Positions 63,213-64,000 of a stretch of 64,000 nt of DNA are shown here, piece after piece. Under the pieces are notes generated by a model that was given only the letters and a program-made list of their open reading frames with translations, was not told the DNA's origin and did not search any database. Source of the stretch: Ignavibacteria bacterium RIFOXYC2_FULL_35_21 (GTDB lineage: Bacteria > Bacteroidota > Ignavibacteria > Kapaibacteriales > UBA2268); assembly GCA_001804705.1 (NCBI GenBank), contig MHAY01000006.1, forward strand, positions 1-64,000. Direction: 5' to 3'. Both the position numbers and the translations under genes were made by a program. Position 1 is the stretch's first letter. Every line of letters starts with the position of its first letter.

Positions 63213-64000
63213 ATGAAATTGTTAGAAGGAATAAGAGTACTTGATTTAACAAATGTGCTGTCAGGACCATTCACCACGCTTCATCTTGCGTGGCTCGGTG
63301 CTGAAGTAATAAAAATAGAAAATCCCACTGAAGGCGACCTCGCGCGCAAGCTCGGGTGCGTACCCGAATATAACAAAAAGCTGATGGGTACAAGCTTCAT
63401 CGCACAAAATGCAAACAAAAAATCTGTTACTCTGAATCTCAAGAAAGAAAAAGCAAAGGAGATTTTTATAAAACTTGTAAAAACATCTGACATTCTTGTC
63501 GAGAATTTTCGCCCGGGTGTCATGGACAGGCTTGGTATTGGCTATGATACCATAAAAGAAATAAATCCCCGATTAATATACTGTGCGATTTCAGGATTCG
63601 GACAAACAGGACCCGATGCCTTCAAACCTGCGTACGACCAGATTATCCAGGGATTGAGCGGCGTTATGGCTATAAATGGCGACGAAAGACTTAACCCTCT
63701 TCGTGCCGGATTTCCTCTATGCGATACAGTTGGAGGATTGAACGCTGCATTTGCCATTATGGCAGCTTTATACCACAGGGAAAGAACAGGGGAAGGACAA
63801 TTCATTGATGTTGCTATGCTCGATTCGATTATGCCTTTGATGGGATGGGTTGCCGCGAATCTACTCATCGGAGGTCAACAGCCACAGCTTCTCGGCAATG
63901 ACAATTTTACTGCTGCACCATCGGGTACATTTAAAACAAAAGACGGATATATTAATATAGCCGCAAACAAACAGGAACAGTGGGAAGCAGTAACTGAATT
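63213..64000 (+). CDS. CaiB/BaiF family III CoA-transferase, cut by window end
   Basis: The first 263 residues are visible. LLEGIRVLDLTNVLSGPFTT, IKIENPTEGDLAR and VENFRPGVMDRLG are typical, and the catalytic Asp is in IDVAMLDS. Such enzymes move CoA between carboxylic acids. With the HMG-CoA-lyase-type gene upstream it could activate the substrate of that lyase, for example itaconate or a methylated succinate; this is inferred. GAAGGAAA lies before ATG 63213. Confidence 0.92.
   Translation, partial: MKLLEGIRVLDLTNVLSGPFTTLHLAWLGAEVIKIENPTEGDLARKLGCVPEYNKKLMGTSFIAQNANKKSVTLNLKKEKAKEIFIKLVKTSDILVENFRPGVMDRLGIGYDTIKEINPRLIYCAISGFGQTGPDAFKPAYDQIIQGLSGVMAINGDERLNPLRAGFPLCDTVGGLNAAFAIMAALYHRERTGEGQFIDVAMLDSIMPLMGWVAANLLIGGQQPQLLGNDNFTAAPSGTFKTKDGYINIAANKQEQWEAVTE

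Overview
The window looks like a piece of AT-rich chromosome from an uncultured or little-studied member of the Bacteroidota/Chlorobiota/Ignavibacteriota/Kapabacteria side of the tree. This placement is inferred from four things. Several secreted proteins end in type IX secretion (T9SS) type A sorting domains, and one lipoprotein resembles part of SprA, the T9SS outer-membrane channel. Promoters of the Bacteroidota type (TTG or TTTG, 19-20 bp, TANNTTTG) can be read ahead of rplS and a DNA methyltransferase gene. There is a lipid A pathway (lpxB, lpxK). Shine-Dalgarno sequences are weak or absent at many genes. No rRNA and no intact phage are present.

Layout. 1-121: 5' end of a group II intron inserted directly behind a transcription terminator. 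146-3583: large InlB-repeat T9SS protein. 4059-4794: a palindromic repeat element and a GxxExxY cassette with terminal inverted repeats. 4811-8346: M50-like membrane peptidase, aspS, hicBA and a DUF4160/DUF2442 pair. 8433-14654: envelope glycan cluster (three GT9, two GT2, one methyltransferase). 14655-14857: possible small RNA. 14858-16702: rplS and a DUF4143 ATPase. 16824-24964: methylmalonyl-CoA mutase and its GTPase MeaB, separated by a toxin-antitoxin pair and a kelch T9SS gene; a second kelch paralogue follows rdgB, and each paralogue is followed by an array of palindromic repeats. 24997-28688: lpxB, acyltransferase, lpxK and a lipoprotein amidotransferase-like hydrolase. 28927-35821: M23-like protein, T9SS BNR-type protein, SpoIIE-type phosphatase, a Panacea antitoxin with an unidentified partner, dapA, thpR and an NTF2-like protein. 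35822-36826: repeats, a dead IS4 transposase and tRNA-Ile2. 37756-41590: structured leader, thrS, second hicBA and the SprA-like lipoprotein. 42406-46029: DUF4258/DUF2283 pair, then a convergent DNA methyltransferase and zinc-ribbon PD-(D/E)XK nuclease, probably a restriction-modification system. 46108-54125: lytic transglycosylase, ABC ATPase, UvrD/PcrA helicase, a roughly 390-bp inverted repeat, cyclophilin, an MNT/HEPN pair with a nonsense codon, and typA. 54511-60436: sensor kinase, T9SS protein, Cys-rich secreted protein and OmpR-type regulator. 60824-64000: isocitrate/isopropylmalate dehydrogenase-type enzyme, HMG-CoA-lyase-type enzyme and a family III CoA-transferase cut by the window end.

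How it works together. The core is housekeeping: three aminoacylation or translation genes, lipid A synthesis, propionyl/methylmalonyl metabolism and organic-acid CoA chemistry. Envelope and secretion genes (GT cluster, T9SS cargo, SprA-like lipoprotein) form a second theme. The third theme is accessory DNA. At least seven toxin-antitoxin-like loci, a restriction-modification-like pair, and five families of short palindromic elements sit in the gaps between core genes. The strongest candidates for something new are the methyltransferase/zinc-ribbon nuclease pair, the Panacea partner protein, the self-complementary repeat arrays and the nested-stem leader of thrS.
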